This document shows, piece after piece, positions 63,431 to 64,000 of a stretch of DNA of 64,000 nt. The translations under genes and the position numbers were made by a program. The notes beneath the pieces were generated by a model. It was given only the letters and a program-made list of their open reading frames with translations, searched no databases and was not told the DNA's origin. Within the stretch, counting starts at the first letter, position 1. Each line of letters opens with the position of its first letter. Origin of the DNA: Cardiobacterium valvarum (GTDB lineage Bacteria; Pseudomonadota; Gammaproteobacteria; Cardiobacteriales; Cardiobacteriaceae); the NCBI RefSeq assembly GCF_900460955.1, contig NZ_UFUW01000001.1:2044738-2108737 (forward strand), read 5' to 3'.

Positions 63431-64000
63431 AAGCACGCCAAGCCGCCTACGCCACCCTCAACGGCGTCATCAACCAGCACCGCACCCTCAACACCCTCAT
63501 TGCCCAATACAAAAGCCACACCGCTCCCGCCGACCAGGCCCTCTACCAGGCTCTGGTCTACGGCACCCTGCGCCAATACCGTGCCTACAGCTACCTCTGC
63601 GCGCAAATGATGGCCAAACCACCAGCGCGCCCCGGCCACCCGCTCGCCATCATCCTCAACCTCGGCCTCTGCCAGCTGCTTACCATGAACCTCGGCGACC
63701 ACGGCGTTATCAACGAAACCGTCAACCTCGCCGCGCATAACGGCCAAATCCGTGCCAAAGGCCTCATCAACGCCATCCTGCGCCGCGTCCAGCGCGAACG
63801 CGAGCACTGGCAACGCGCCCTTACCGCTGCACAAACACACAACCTGCCCCACTGGCTGAGCCCGCATTACCCAGCCGAACAAACCGCCATCGCTGCCGTG
63901 AACACCCTGCCACCGCCGCTCACCCTGCGCCTGCACCCGCGACATGACCGCGCTGCCTGGCTGACCGAACACCCCGAAGCCCGCGCCAACCCGCTGCACC
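63427..64000 (+). CDS. rsmB: 16S rRNA (cytosine-C5) methyltransferase RsmB, 5' part
   Basis: The gene starts at ATG 63427 and runs off the window; 191 codons are visible. The N-terminal NusB-like domain is seen: MKARQAAYATLNGVINQ, ALYQALVYGTLRQYRAYSYL and INETVNLAAHNGQIRAKGLINAILRR (cited by GLINAILRR). The methyltransferase domain would follow outside. The def-fmt-rsmB (sun) order, with the 4-base overlap, is the standard arrangement. It methylates C967 of 16S rRNA in E. coli. Confidence 0.9.
   Translation, partial: MKARQAAYATLNGVINQHRTLNTLIAQYKSHTAPADQALYQALVYGTLRQYRAYSYLCAQMMAKPPARPGHPLAIILNLGLCQLLTMNLGDHGVINETVNLAAHNGQIRAKGLINAILRRVQREREHWQRALTAAQTHNLPHWLSPHYPAEQTAIAAVNTLPPPLTLRLHPRHDRAAWLTEHPEARANPLH

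Overview
The window is a piece of gammaproteobacterial chromosome, GC-rich and densely coded on both strands. Several gene orders are typical of that class: metY-rimP-nusA-infB-rbfA, bamA-skp-lpxD-fabZ-lpxA, atpIBEFHAGDC, def-fmt-rsmB, and lptFG divergent from pepA. A complete tryptophanase operon (indole production), a giant RTX adhesin and a TonB-dependent siderophore receptor suggest a host-associated bacterium. My best guess is the Cardiobacteriaceae (Cardiobacterium-like). This rests on gene content and order only, without a database search.

Layout. 1-2120: end of a phosphonate-type ABC importer (phnC and two phnE permeases). 2296-4847 (minus): DUF192 protein, lptG, lptF. 4933-8661: pepA, rsmG, parA, parB. 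8785-16246: strong promoter and the complete F1Fo ATP synthase operon, followed by a secreted tyrosine phosphatase gene overlapping atpC. 16551-18737: siderophore receptor. 18811-19110: an array of twelve 25-bp repeats. 19200-22200: tna operon with CRP-like site, promoter, a tnaC leader peptide too short for ordinary ORF calling, tnaA, a hairpin, and tnaB. 22300-26698: gyrB, a SUKH-type gene, scpB, rluB. 26772-28299: small accessory stretch with a secreted orphan, degenerate 25-bp repeats, a palindrome and a DUF4261 pseudogene broken by two stop codons. 28306-34052: VOC protein (minus), then bamA-skp-lpxD-fabZ-lpxA. 34113-39319 (minus): rbfA, infB, nusA, rimP and initiator tRNA. 39521-40810: a 16-unit leucine-rich-repeat protein. 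40950-51680 (minus): a 3576-residue type I secreted adhesin, three quarters of it a run of about 23 near-identical 118-residue repeats (354 bp each). 52052-56522: DUF1287 protein, PAP2 phosphatase, DMT transporter (minus), a lipoprotein (minus) and a DsbC-like protein, with another cluster of 25-bp repeats. 56657-61801 (minus): marR, topA, dprA, LysM lipoprotein. 61937-64000: def, fmt and the start of rsmB.

How it fits together. Most of the window is housekeeping: energy, outer-membrane biogenesis, translation and transcription factors, topology and chromosome segregation. The distinctive material is the adhesin with its homogenised repeats, the attenuated tna operon, the dispersed 25-bp intergenic repeat family at three sites in both orientations, the LRR protein and the small decayed accessory patch near 27 kb. 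I found no CRISPR array, prophage, insertion sequence or complete defence island. The most interesting features are the repeat systems and the tnaC leader, and none of them is a wholly new multi-gene system.
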